DNA of 64,000 nucleotides from Antedon mediterranea. Its lineage: Eukaryota > Echinodermata > Crinoidea > Comatulida > Antedonidae. The stretch's first letter is position 1; each line of letters begins with the position of its first letter. The translations under genes and the position numbers were made by a program. The stretch is from contig NC_092674.1 of NCBI RefSeq assembly GCF_964355755.1, positions 8,625,001-8,689,000 on the forward strand. The letters run 5' to 3'. Positions 37,901 through 49,688 of this stretch are shown piece by piece. The notes under the pieces were generated by a model, which saw only the letters and a list, made by a program, of their open reading frames with translations, was not told where the DNA came from and ran no database searches.

Positions 37901-40900
37901 GTCATATGGCCACTTTAAATGTGGTGCTATTAATTCTTAGTCAATTAATGCTAAAAATACGCATTTGAAATTGCTTTTAAACACGTACTTGTCCGCACTG
38001 AGCCGGGGCAAGTGGCACATTTCTGGAAAGCCAGGACCATACTACGTCAATCTATACTAATGTGTACCCGGCCCGAGGCGTCGGGGTGTGGTCATATGGC
38101 CACTTTAAAAGTGGTGTTTACTAAATTAATGCTAAAAATACGCATTTTAAATTGCTTTAAAATCCGTACTTGCTCGCACTGGGCCGGGGCAAGTGGCATA
38201 TTTATGGAATGCCAGGACCATACTACGTCAATCTATACTATTGTGTTCCCGGCCCGAGGCGTCGGGGTGTGGTCATATGGCCACTTTAAATGTGGTGCTA
38301 TTAATTCTTAGTAAATTAATGCTAAAAATACGCATTTGAAATTGCTTTTAAACACTTACTTGCCCGCACTGGGCCGGGGCAAGTGGCACATTTATGGAAT
38401 GCCAGGACCATTCTACATCAATCTATACTATTGTGAACCCGACCCGAGGCGTCGGGGTGTGGTCATATGGCCACTTTAAAAGTGGTGCTATTAATTCTTA
38501 GTAAATTTTTGCTAAAAATACGCATTTGAAATTGCTTTAAAATCCGTACTTGCCCGCACTGGGCCGGGGCAAGTGGCATATTTCTGAAATGCCAGGACCA
38601 TACTACGTCAATCTATACTATTGTGTTCCCGGCCCGAGGCGTCGGGGTGTGGTCATATGGCCACTTTAAATGTGGTGCTATTAATTCTTAGTAAATTAAT
38701 GCTAAAAATACGCATTTGAAATTGCTTTTAAACACGTACTTGTCCGCACTGAGCCGGGGCAAGTGGCACATTTCTGGAAAGCCAGGACCATACTACGTCA
38801 ATCTATACTAATGTGTACCCGGCCCGAGGCGTCGGGGTGTGGTCATATGGCCACTTTAAAAGTGGTGTTTACTAAATTAATGCTAAAAATACGCATTTTA
38901 AATTGCTTTAAAATCCGTACTTGCTCGCACTGGGCCGGGGCAAGTGGCATATTTATGGAATGCCAGGACCATACTACGTCAATCTATACTATTGTGTTCC
39001 CGGCCCGAGGCGTCGGGGTGTGGTCATATGGCCACTTTAAATGTGGTGCTATTAATTCTTAGTAAATTAATGCTAAAAATACGCATTTGAAATTGCTTTT
39101 AAACACTTACTTGCCCGCACTGGGCCGGGGCAAGTGGCACATTTATGGAATGCCAGGACCATTCTACATCAATCTATACTATTGTGAACCCGACCCGAGG
39201 CGTCGGGGTGTGGTCATATGGCCACTTTAAAAGTGGTGCTATTAATTCTTAGTAAATTTTTGCTAAAAATACGCATTTGAAATTGCTTTAAAATAACGTA
39301 CTTCCACGCACTGGGCCGGAGCAGGTGGCACATTTCTGGAATGTCAGGACCATACTACGTCAATCTATACTATTGTGTACCCGGCCCGATGCGTCGGGGT
39401 GTGGTCATATGGCCACTTTAAAAGTGGTGTTTACTAAATTAATGCCAAAAATACGCATTTTAAATTGCTTTAAAATCCGTACTCGCCCGCACTGGGCCGG
39501 GGCAAGTGGCACATTTCTGGAAAGCCAGGACCATACTACGTCAATCTATACTATTGTGTACCCGGCCCGAGGCGTCGGGGTGCGGTCATATTGCCACTTT
39601 AAAAGTGGTGCTATTAATACTTAGTAAAATAACACTAAAAATACGCATTTTAAATTGCTTTAAAACCCGTACTTGCCCGCACTGGGCCGGGCAAAGTGGC
39701 ACATTTCTGGAATGCCAGGACCATACTACGTCAATCTATATTATTGTGTACCCGGCCCGAGGCGTCGGGGTGTGGTCATATGGCCACTTTAAAAGTGGTG
39801 CTATTAATACTTAGTAAAATAACATTAAAAATACGCATTTTAAATTGCTTTAAAACACGTACTTGCCCGCACTGGGCCGGGGCAAGTGGCACATTTCTGG
39901 AATGTCCGGACCATTCTACGTCAATCCACACTATTGTGAATCCGGCCCGAGGCGTCGGGTGTGGTCATATTGCCACTTTAAAAGTGGTGCTATTAATACT
40001 TAGTAAAATAACACTAAAAACACGCATTTTAAATTGCTTTAAAATCCGTACTTGCCCGCACTGGGCCGGGGCAAGTGGCACATTTCTGGAAAGCCAGGAC
40101 CATACTACGTCAATCTATACTATTGTGTACCCGGCCCGAGGCGTCGGGGTGTGGTCAGATCATATGGCCACTTTAAAAGTGGTGTTTACTAAATTAATGC
40201 TAAAAATACGCATTTTAAATTGCTTTAAAATCCGTACTTGCCCGCACTGGGCCGGGGCAAGTGGCATATTTCTGGAATGCCAGGACCATACTACGTTAAT
40301 CTATACTATTGTGTTCCCGGCCCGAGGCGTCGGGGTGTGGTCATATGGCCACTTTAAATGTGGTGCTATTAATTCTTAGTAAATTAATGCTAAAAATACG
40401 CATTTGAAATTGCTTTTAAACACGTACTTGCCCGCACTGGGCCGGGGCAAGTGGCACATTTCTGGAAAGCCAGGACCATACTAAGTCAATCTATACTATT
40501 GTGTACCCGGCCCGACGCGTCGGGGTGTGGTCATATGGCCACTTTAAAAGTGGTGTTTACTAAATTAATGCTAAAAATACGCATTTTAAATTGCTTTAAA
40601 ATCCGTACATGCCCGCACTGGGCCGGGGCAAGTGGCACATTTCTGGAATGCCAGGACCATTCTACGTCAATCTATACTATTGTGTTCCCGGCCCGAGGCG
40701 TTGGGGTGTGGTCATATGGCCACTTTAAAAGTGGTGCTATTAATTCTTAGTAAATTAATGCTAAAAATACGCATTTGAAATTGCTTTTAAACACGTACTT
40801 GCCCGCACTGGGCCGGGGCAAGTGGCACATTTCTGGAAAGTCAGGACCATACTACGTCAATCTATACTATTGTGTACCCGGCCCGAGGCGTCGGGGTGTG

Positions 40901-43900
40901 ATCATATGGCCACTTTAAAAGTGGTGTTTACTAAATTAATGCCAAAAATACGCATTTTAAATTGCTTTAAAATCCGTACTCGCCTGCACTGGGCCGGGGC
41001 AAGTGGCACATTTCTGGAAAACAAGGACCATACTACGTCAATCTATACTATTGTGTACCCGGCCCGAGGCGTCGGGGTGCGGTCATATTGCCACTTTAAA
41101 AGTGGTGCTATTAATACTTAGTAAAATAACACTAAAAATACGCATTTTAAATTGCTTTAAAACCCGTACTTGCCCGCACTGGGCCGGGGAAAGTGGCACA
41201 TTTCTGGAATGCCAGGACCATACTACGTCAACCTATATTATTGTGTACCCGGCCCGAGGCGTCGGGGTGTGGTCATATGGCCACTTTAAAAGTGGTGCTA
41301 TTAATACTTAGTAAAATAACACTAAAAATACGCATTTGAAATTGCTTTTAAACACGTACTTGCCCGCACTGGGCCGGGGCAAGTGGCACATTTCTGGAAA
41401 GTCATGACCATACTACGTCAATCTATACTATTGTGAATCCGGCCCGAGGCGTCGGGGTGTGATCATATTGCCACTTTAAAAGTGGTGCTATTAATACTTA
41501 GTAAAATAACACTAAAAACACGCATTTTAAATTGCTTTAAAACACGTACTTGCCCGCACTGGGCCGGGGCAAGTGGCACATTTCTGGAATTTCCGGACCA
41601 TTCTACGTCAATCCATACTATTGTGAATCCGGCCCGAGGCGTCGGGGTGTGGTCATATTGCCACTTTAAAAGTGGTGCTATTAATACTTAGTAAAATAAC
41701 ACTAAAAACACGCATTTCAAATTGCTTTAAAATCCGTACTTGCCCGCACTGGGCCGGGGCAAGTGGCACATTTCTGGAAAGCCAGGACCATACTACGTCA
41801 ATCTATACTATTGTGTACCCGGCCCGAGGCGTCGGGGTGTGGTCATATGGCCACTTTAAAAGTGGTGTTTACTAAATTAATGCTAAAAATACGCATTTTA
41901 AATTGCTTTAAAATCCGTACTTGCCCGCACTGGGCCGGGGCAAGTGGCATATTTCTGGAATGCCAGGACCATACTACGTTAATCTATACTATTGTGTTCC
42001 CGGCCCGAGGCGTCGGGGTGTGGTCATATGGCAACTTTAAATGTGGTGCTATTAATTCTTAGTAAATTAATGCTAAAAATACGCATTTGAAATTGCTTTT
42101 AAACACGTACTTGCCCGCACTGGGCCGGGGCAAGTGGCACATTTCTGGAAAGCCAGGACCATACTAAGTCAATCTATACTATTGTGTACCCGGCCCGAGG
42201 CGTCGGGGTGTGGTCATATGGCCACTTTAAAAGTGGTGTTTACTAAATTAATGCTAAAAATACGCATTTTAAATTGCTTTAAAATCCGTACTTGCCCGCA
42301 CTGGGCCTGGGCAAGTGGCACATTTCTGGAATGCCAGGACCATTCTACGTCAATCTATACTATTGTGTTCCCGGCCCGAGGCGTTGGGGTGTGGTTATAT
42401 GGCCACTTTAAAAGTGGTGCTATTAATTCTTAGTAAATTAATGCTAAAAATACGCATTTGAAATTGCTTTTAAACACGTACTTTCCCGCACTGGGCCGGG
42501 GCAAGTGGCACATTTCTGGAAAGTCAGGACCATACTACGTCAATCTATACTATTGTGTACCCGGCCCGAGGCGTCGGGGTGTGGTCATATGGCCACTTTA
42601 AAAGTGGTGTTTACTAAATTAATGCTAAAAATACGCATTTTAAATTGCTTTAAAATCCGTACTTGCCGGCACTGGGCCGGGGCAAGTGGCATATTTCTGG
42701 AATGCCAGGACCATACTACGTCAATCTATACTATTGTGTTCCCGGCCCGAGGCGTCGGGGTGTGGTCATATGGCCACTTTAAATGTGGTGCTATTAATTC
42801 TTAGTAAATTAATGCTAAAAATACGCATTTGAAATTGCTTTAAAATACGTACTTGCCCGCACTGGGCCGGGGCAAGTGGCACATTTCTGGAATGCCAGGA
42901 CCATTCTACGTCAATCTATACTATTGTGTTCCCGGCCCGAGGCGTTGGGGTGTGGTCATATGGCCACTTTAAAAGTGGTGCTATTAATTCTTAGTAAATT
43001 AATGCTAAAAATACGCATTTGAAATTGCTTTTAAACACGTACTTTCCCGCACTGGGCCGGGGCAAGTGGCACATTTCTGGAAAGTCAGGACCATACTACG
43101 TCAATCTATACTATTTTGTACCCGGCCCGAGGCGTCGTGGTGTGGTCATATGGCCACTTTAAAAGTGGTGTTTACTAAATTAATGTTAAAAATATGCATT
43201 TTAAATTGCTTTAAAATCCGTACTTGCCGGCACTGGGCCGGGGCAAGTGGCATATTTCTGGAATGCCAGGACCATAATACGTCAATCTATACTATTGTGT
43301 TCCCGGCCCGAGGCGTCGGGGTGTGGTCATATGGCCACTTTAAATGTGGTGCTATTAATTCTTAGTAAATTAATGCTAAAAATACGCATTTGAAATTGCT
43401 TTTAAACACTTACTTGCCCGCACTGGGCCGGGGCAAGTGGCACATTTATGGAATGCCAGGACCATTCTACATCAATCTATACTATTGTGAACCCGACCTG
43501 AGGCGTCGGGGTGTGGTTATATGGCCACTTTAAAAGTGGTGCTATTAATTCTTAGTAAATTTTTGCTAAAAATACGCATTTGAATATTGCTTTAAAACAC
43601 GTACTTTTGCACGCACTGGGCCGAGGCAGGTGGCACATTTCTGGAATGCCAGGACCATACTACGTCAATCTATACTATTGAGTACCCGGCCCGATGCGTC
43701 GGGGTGTGGTCATATGGCCACTTTAAAAGTGGTGTTTACTAAATTAATGCCAAAAATACGCATTTTAAATTGCTTTAAAATCCGTACTTGCCCGCACTGG
43801 GCCGGGGCAAGTGGCACATTTCTGGAAAGCCAGGACCATACTACGTCAATCTATACTATTGTGTACCCGGCGGCCGGCCCGAGACGTCGGGGTGTGGTCA

Positions 43901-46900
43901 TATTGCCACTTTAAAAGTGGTGCTATTAATACTTAGTAAAATAACACTAAAAATACGCATTTTAAATTGCTTTAAAACCCGTACTTGCCCGCACTGTGCC
44001 GGGGCAAGTGGCACATTTCTGGAATGCCAGGACCATACTACGTCAATCTATATTATTGTGTACCCGGCCCGAGGCGTCGTGGTGTGGTCATATGGCCACT
44101 TTAAAAGTGGTGCTATTAATTCTTAGTAAATTATTGCTAAAAATACGCATTTGAAATTGCTTTAAAACACGTACTTGCCCGCACTGGGCCGGGGCAGGTG
44201 GCACATTTCTGGAATGCCAGGACCATACTACGTCAATCTATACTATTGTGTACCCGACGCGAGGCGTCGGTGTGTGGTCATATGGCCACTTTAAAAGTGG
44301 TGTTTACTAAATTAATGCTAAAAATACGCATTTTAAATTGCTTTAAAATCCGTACTTGCCCGATCTGGGTCGGGGCAAGTGGCACATTTCTGGAATTCCA
44401 GGACCATACTACGTCAATCTATACTATTGTGAACCCGGCCCGAGGCGTTGGTATGGTCGTAATATCGGAACTAAAAAATGTAAATCTGTGATAAAATAGG
44501 TACATCTACACTAGGTCTACTTTGGTACGAATTTGGGCCAGCCGGTCGGCCGCGGCCTAGCGAACGTCGAATAAGGAACCAACTTCACGAATGAATGTCG
44601 AATAGGGAATAAGTAACAGCAGGAGATTGGTTGGTGGCGCACGGCATATTTACCGCTGGGAAATTATCATTTTCGAAATTTTGGCCTAGCCTAGCGAATG
44701 TCGAACGTCGAATAAGGAACCAACTTCCATTGACGAATGTCGAATAAGGAATAAGTAACCAACTTCACGGCGCTAGACCCAACACCTAAGATTACAAATA
44801 CTAAGATATACTACAGCTTAAAAACAATACTTGTTTATCCATACATAATTTTAAACACAGTAGGTTTCATTTATTACCATAAATATAATTTAATACTACC
44901 GCAAAACATAGATAAACTCACATTATTTTCGCCCGTTGAGTAAATGTATATTTTTTCTTTACAACAAACAAACTTGACGGGTTGTTTGTTGGTATATATT
45001 TACTCCATTGTGTTGCTTCAGAGGATGTTTTTCTTCCTTTCTTGTATTTTGACTCCAAATTTGTTGACTAACTTTATCCTGAACACCACACTTTAAAATT
45101 AGGACTTATAAGTACTTTCAGAAGGAGAAACACATAATAACAAATAAATAAATCCTTTAAATTGATGATTTTACAGATGTGTTTCTTTGTATACTGTAAT
45201 GACAATGTAACTCCTCGAGCTCGGCCCCCCCCATGCTCAATGTTTTTGTTTCTATGGAGCGCCAAAAGAGCAACAATAATAGTACAAGTATAAAAACAGA
45301 AAGAAAACGAAACAAAAAAACTTATCATGATTTTTAAATTAAAATTTATTTGCCAGTATTTATTTCTTCGTACTTGCATGATTATACTATTATCATTACA
45401 ATTTTAATTTTACATTGTTCCATCCACACTGTAGATGGACTCCACAGAGTTTTCAGCCCTCTATATAATTTTTGCTCTTTTGACGTTCCATAGAAACAAA
45501 AACATTGAACATGGCCCATGGGGTAGGCCTACTGTCCTGTAGGCTAGTCATTTTGTGTGCGAGAAAAACGTCTGTAAAATCTTCAATTTAAAAATGTATT
45601 TGTTACTTTTTATGTGATTCTTTTTCATGAAAGTGCCAATTCTAAGGTGTGGTATTCAGAATAATTGTTGGGAGTTAAAATACAAGGCAGGTGCGAAAGA
45701 TAAATATTTGTAATCTTAGGTGTTGGGTCTTAGCTTTCGTGATCTTAGGTCTTAGGGGGTCTGAGCTTTCGTGGTCTGAGCTTTCGTGACACCCCCTTAG
45801 GTAGAGTACAGTCCACCCTTTAATTTACTAAATTACTAAATCAAATAATATTACTGTTTTTGTTTTAATTCATCAATAGTAAAACCTTTTCATTTACTAA
45901 AAAAATTAAATTTTTCTGTAGAGGGGTGTTAAATTTCATCCTATTGTAGTATTCTCTGAAGATGGACATCTGAAACGAGTGCTGACCTTTGATACGTCAG
46001 TTGTGAGCATGATCCATGGTCTACGAGTCTTTCAAAACGTAACGTCAGGTCAAACCAGTGTGTGGGTGACAGATCTTGGAAATGGTAAACGTTTGCAGAA
46101 AGTGTTGATTAAACCCAAGGATAGTGTTGGACCAAGGCAATCCTAACAACAGGATGCTGAGCTCCGGAGATCAAAGAGTTTATCTGTGGCTGCGACACGA
46201 TCTGTTCCACGCCCCTTAACAGACACAGCGCGCCATGAAGAAGCAGCCAGACATAAGATCAAAGGACTGTTAGGAGTTCCTATCTTGACAAGTCGAGCTC
46301 AGTGTCCTGTTGTTAGATTGCCTTGATTGACTGCTCTCTTAGGATGTACTGCTCTGTTTGGGGATGTATGCAAAACATTTTTAATTAAATTTTAGTATCA
46401 ATGAACAGTGAAAAAAATGTTTTCCCTTTCATCTCTCATTGTCCCCCATTTACTGTACCACACACTGACAAATATGGCTTTTATTTCACCAGAAGTAAAC
46501 AATTTTGTATATGTGTGTATAAAATACTTGTGCATTCACTGTTTTTTGTACTACTTTAAACTTTATTGCCTGTTTTCAATTCTACAGCTACATATGGACA
46601 TACAGTGAAGGGGTTTTCCCCTGAAGGTAAACTTGAGACTATGATTGGAACAGCAGGGACGGCAGGAACAGGTCTAGCCCCAGTACAGTTTGATCATGTT
46701 GCTGATTTGGCCTTCAATGAGAAGGGGGAGATGTACATTGTAGATGGAGACGGTGGTAGTAATAATAGGCTAATTAAACTGTCTAAAGGTAATTACAAAA
46801 ATTGAGTTCAACTTCCACTAATAAGATTATTACTGTATACAAATACCGATGATGAGTAGAACAGGCAGAATATAATTTCATGATTTGAAAGACTGATTGA

Positions 46901-48079
46901 CTGTTCTATTCAAATAGACCAGTACATTTTTCAATGAATGAAAAATAATACAGGTTAGTTGTTTTTTGAATGCGCAAAGATAACAGAAAACAAAAATAAA
47001 CAACGTAATAGCCGCTATGAATGTTTACCAATTCAAAACAATTGAGTTAACCACTCAGCAGTGTTCAGCCATATATTATTATATTATCATTATTTTCTAG
47101 ATTTCAAACTGATGTGGCACGTTGGTGGACCAAACAGTACTAAAGATGGCTACTTTGATGTACCGCATAGTGTTGAGCTTGACGAGCACAATCGTGTCTG
47201 GGTCGCTGACCGCATGAACGGTAGACTTCAAGCTTTTGATGCGGACACTGGCAAATTCCTGGGAAAGTGGACAAGTTGTTTTTCAACTGGGCAACCATAT
47301 TCTGTCAGGTTAGTGACACATTGGCACCGTGTATTCAGAGCATATAAAGCGAGCGGTTAAGACAATGGAACCGTAATTAAGTAGCCATAACATCGACAAG
47401 GGTTCAAGGCTCACTTACTCCGTGGCTCTGGTGGTAGAACAAGTCTTCTCGGATAAAGACTATAAACCATAGGTCCAGTGTACACATCTAGCTAATCTAG
47501 CTAATTTCCCTCTGGGAAACCAGTCTTTGACTAAAATGGTTACCTGGTATAGGTATAAATAAATAACACATTCAAAAAAATTGTAATCAATATTAATAAT
47601 TGAATGGTTTATATAGTTTTTACATGATTTTTTTACTAATACTATCGATGAAAAAAATGTTTGCATGTATGTATAGTTATAAAACAAATAAAGTTGATTT
47701 GATATAAAACCAAATCAACAGTCAAGTTATAAGTGAATATGCTTTGTACATGGATTTATTTTTAATATATTACTTGTAGATAGCTTGTAAAATTTATATA
47801 AACCATTTCTTTTTCAGAATCAGTAAAGATAAGACGCATTTTATCGTTGCACTACTGAATGAAAGCAAAATACTTTTGGTTGCTACCCCACCGAATGCTG
47901 GTGCAATCGGAGAATGTGTTGTATTAGATACAATTACACTACCTCAAAACACAGCACCACATCTCGTCGGAGTAAACAACAAATCTGGAGTGTTTTACGT
48001 GGCGGAGTTAAAAACTCACACATGTCAAAAGTTTGTACCTATTGAACGAAAGAAAAACAAAATATATAATGATTTGTAA
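22991..48079 (+). CDS. NHLRC3: NHL repeat-containing protein 3, five coding exons
   Basis: Coding exons are 22991-23191, 45922-46084, 46588-46788, 47101-47308 and 47818-48079. All introns are GT-AG and the sum (1,035 nt) reads through as 344 residues, close to human NHLRC3 (about 347). Residues 1-28 form a signal peptide (hydrophobic LCLLFTFCCLFLI, then SSAA). Conserved blocks follow: ALYKLDDSWP, VDGDGGSNNRLIKLS, the NHL motif PHSVELDEHNRVWVADR, and a GECVVLDTI-PHLVGV C-terminus. Four N-glycosylation sequons (NTS, NVT, NST, NES) fit the secretory route. NHL repeats build a beta-propeller; the molecular role of NHLRC3 is poorly known. Intron 1 is 22.7 kb, filled mostly by the element at 24338-45794; introns 2 and 4 hold a MITE and a SINE. 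No break in the frame is seen. Confidence 0.95.
23258..24027. mobile_element. fold-back element with ~240-bp TIRs, 770 bp
   Basis: The left arm (23258 to about 23495) and right arm (about 23790-24027) are near-identical inverted copies, beginning GACGCTAGTTCCG and ending CGGAACTAGCGCC. CCTAGTAG flanks both sides (23250-23257 and 24028-24035), an 8-bp target duplication. The short open frames in the two arms mirror each other and are not genes. A diverged relative is nested in the right end of the giant element at 44774-45727. It lies in NHLRC3 intron 1. Confidence 0.85.
24036..24327. other. NHLRC3 intron 1 between two elements
   Basis: Unremarkable intron sequence between the 770-bp fold-back element and the giant element. 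Nothing recognisable inside. Confidence 0.5.
24338..24722 (+). repeat. left TIR of the giant element (non-satellite part)
   Basis: It begins with three copies of CACGAAAGCTCAGAC (24344, 24359 and, as CACGAAAGCTAAGAC, 24391). Further in, TTATTCGACATTCGT / GAAGTTGGTTCCTTATTCGA words repeat in two blocks. The mirror sequence is at 44463-44773 and 45728-45794. Confidence 0.85.
24723..31785 (-). repeat. satellite array, left arm (~181/190-bp monomers)
   Basis: Monomers of about 181 bp (with TTTAGTAAACACCACTTTT) and 190 bp (with CTAAGAATTAATAGCACCAC or CTAAGTATTAATAGCACCAC) alternate irregularly, often as 371-bp dimers; length suggests about 38 units. Each unit contains GCCATATGACCACACCCCGA, TAGTATAGATTGACGTAGTA and CCAGTGCGGGCAAGTACG. 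A higher-order duplication of about 2.26 kb pairs 27114-29375 with the block from 29376. Frames of roughly 100 codons recur because the period avoids stops; they are not genes. Confidence 0.95.
31786..44462 (+). repeat. satellite array, right arm (inverted to left arm)
   Basis: Same satellite in the opposite orientation, about 12.7 kb or some 68 units by length. Larger duplications are visible from shared private variants: 34594-36302 repeats at 36303-38011 (1,709 bp) and again in part from 40451; 38012-38762 repeats from 38763 (751 bp); the block from 33467 repeats from 39325 (5,858 bp). The changeover from the left arm, near 31775-31795, has no spacer and joins two monomers at different phases. 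Confidence 0.95.
44774..45727. mobile_element. fold-back element inserted in the right TIR
   Basis: Its ends are inverted copies: AGACCCAACACCTAAGATTA at the left and TAATCTTAGGTGTTGGGTCT at the right. Inside, 45080-45270 and 45460-45680 are inverted to each other and resemble the arms of the element at 23258-24027 (shared CTATGGAGCGCCAAAAGAGC). The left TIR at 24405 lacks this sequence, so it is a later insertion. The target duplication is unclear. Confidence 0.7.
46133..46325. mobile_element. MITE in NHLRC3 intron 2 (193 bp)
   Basis: CAAGGCAATCCTAACAACAG at the left pairs with the reverse complement of the right end (CTGTTGTTAGATTGCCTTG), one base indel; the arms continue to GAGCTC. TIRs are about 30 bp and the interior is non-coding. 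Target duplication not resolved. Confidence 0.75.
47330..47572 (+). mobile_element. tRNA-derived SINE in NHLRC3 intron 4
   Basis: The head contains AAAGCGAGCGGTTAAGAC, the A-box region of a class II (Leu/Ser type) tRNA, and a B box GGGTTCAAGGC 50 bp on. The body ends in TAAATAAATAAC. It begins about 20 bp after the donor of exon 4. Confidence 0.65.
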
Positions 48080-48172
48080 CATTTTTTTACTTATTGAATA
48101 GAGCTTCAGCTGAATAAGTGTCACGAACAAATAAGTACTGATCCCAACGTTTGTATTCAAATAAGCACTGCT

Positions 48173-48178
48173 AATAAA
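48173..48178 (+). terminator. poly(A) signal AATAAA after NHLRC3
   Basis: AATAAA lies 94 bp after the NHLRC3 stop, the first good signal. The same block of about 85 bp with its AATAAA is duplicated at 48513-48518, 340 bp on. Confidence 0.5.
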
Positions 48179-48205
48179 GATATATTTGTTTTTGTTTTCT
48201 TTAGC

Positions 48206-49497
48206 CATGCTTGAAATACTGTACATGCATTACATGTAAAATACTGTACATGCATTACATGTAAAATACTGTACATGCATTACATGTAAAATACTGTACA
48301 TGCATTACATGTAAAATACTGTACATGCATTACATGTAAAATACTGTACATGCATAACATGTAAAATACTGTACATGCATTACATGTAAAATACTGTACA
48401 TGCATTACATGTAAAATTCTGTACACATCACATGTAAAATTCTGTACATATATGCATTACTTTAAAATAAATAAGTACTGATCCCAACGTTTGTATTCAA
48501 ATAAGCACTGCTAATAAAGATATATTTGTTTTTGTTTTCTTTAGCCATGCTTGAAATACTGTACATGCATTACATGTAAAATGCTGTACATGCATTACAT
48601 GTAAAATACTGTACATGCATTACATGTAAAATACTGTACATGCATTACATGTAAAATACTGTACATGCATTACATGTAAAATACTGTACATGCATTACAT
48701 GTAAAATACTGTACATGCATTACATGTAAAATACTGTACATGCATTACATGTAAAATACTGTACATGCATTACATGTAAAATTCTGTACACATCACATGT
48801 AAAATTCTGTACATATATGCATTACTTTAAAAATACTGTACATGCATTACATGTAAAATTCTGTACACATCACATGTAATGAATTCTGTACATATATGCA
48901 TTACTTTAAAAATACTGTACATGCATTACATGTAAAATACTGTACACATATCACATGTACATATATTACTTTAAAAATACTGTACATGCATTACATGTAA
49001 AATACTGTACACATATCACATGTACATATATTACATGTAAAATACTGTACATGCAAAATACTGTACACATATCACATGTACATATATTACATGTAAAATA
49101 CTGTACATGCATTATATGTAAAATACTGTACACATATCACATGTACACATATTACATGTAAAATACTGTACATGCATTACATGTAAAATACTGTACACAT
49201 ATCACATGTACATATATTACATGTAAAATACTGTACATATATTACATGTAAAATACTGTACACATATCACATGTACATATATTACATGTAAAATACTGTA
49301 CATTACATTACATTACATGTACATATTACATGTAAAATACTGTACATGCATTACATGTAAAATACTGTACACATATCACATGTACATATATTACATGTAA
49401 AATACTGTACATGCATTACATGTAAAATACTGTACACATATCACATGTACATATATTACATGTAAAATACTGTACATGCATTACATATATTATATAC
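48206..49497. repeat. 25-bp minisatellite downstream of NHLRC3
   Basis: The unit ATACTGTACATGCATTACATGTAAA repeats in head-to-tail blocks (48216-48415 and 48556-48780 almost exact). Later units merge with a CACATATCACATGTACATATA variant in a 40-bp pattern. A 340-bp duplication (48127 and 48467) includes unique sequence carrying the poly(A) signal. Confidence 0.95.
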
Positions 49498-49688
49498 TCT
49501 ACACGTATTGAAGTTTTTTCCATTACTTTACATTACAGTTACATAAGTACCGAAAACAATGTCAATATACCACTGCTTGTTTGATCATAAGAATATACAG
49601 TAAGTTTATGTAATGAAATCATTTACAATTGTACCAATGTAATATGATAGCGAAAATTATATAATTTAAATAAATGAAAGATTATAAA

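Larger units (their letters stand above)
24338..45794. mobile_element. giant fold-back element carrying opposed satellite arrays (21.5 kb)
   Basis: The left end GGGTGTCACGAAAGCTCAGA is the exact reverse complement of the right end at 45794. CCTTAGGTAG flanks both sides (24328-24337 and 45795-45804). Read with one more TIR base per side, the duplication is 8 bp (CTTAGGTA). The TIRs continue inward through about 380 bp of unique sequence (24338-24722 against 44463-44773 plus 45728-45794) and into the first satellite units: the outermost frames at 24694 and 44198 encode the same peptide. No transposase frame is present. The architecture recalls sea urchin TU and Drosophila FB/Galileo fold-back elements, whose long TIRs contain tandem repeats; 8-10 bp duplications also fit Mutator-like elements. 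A 0.95-kb insertion interrupts the right TIR. Confidence 0.85.

Noticed and set aside
24694-44491. Dozens of ~70-230 codon open frames with a shared MAHFW...GVGVWSYGHFK peptide
   Set aside because: They follow the satellite period, sit in overlapping frames of the same monomers, mirror the array orientation and lack start context or domain homology. They are open because the repeat is short of stops.
48206-49497. Telomere- or centromere-type array
   Set aside because: The 25-bp unit is not telomeric, and the tract is short and next to a gene; it is an ordinary minisatellite.
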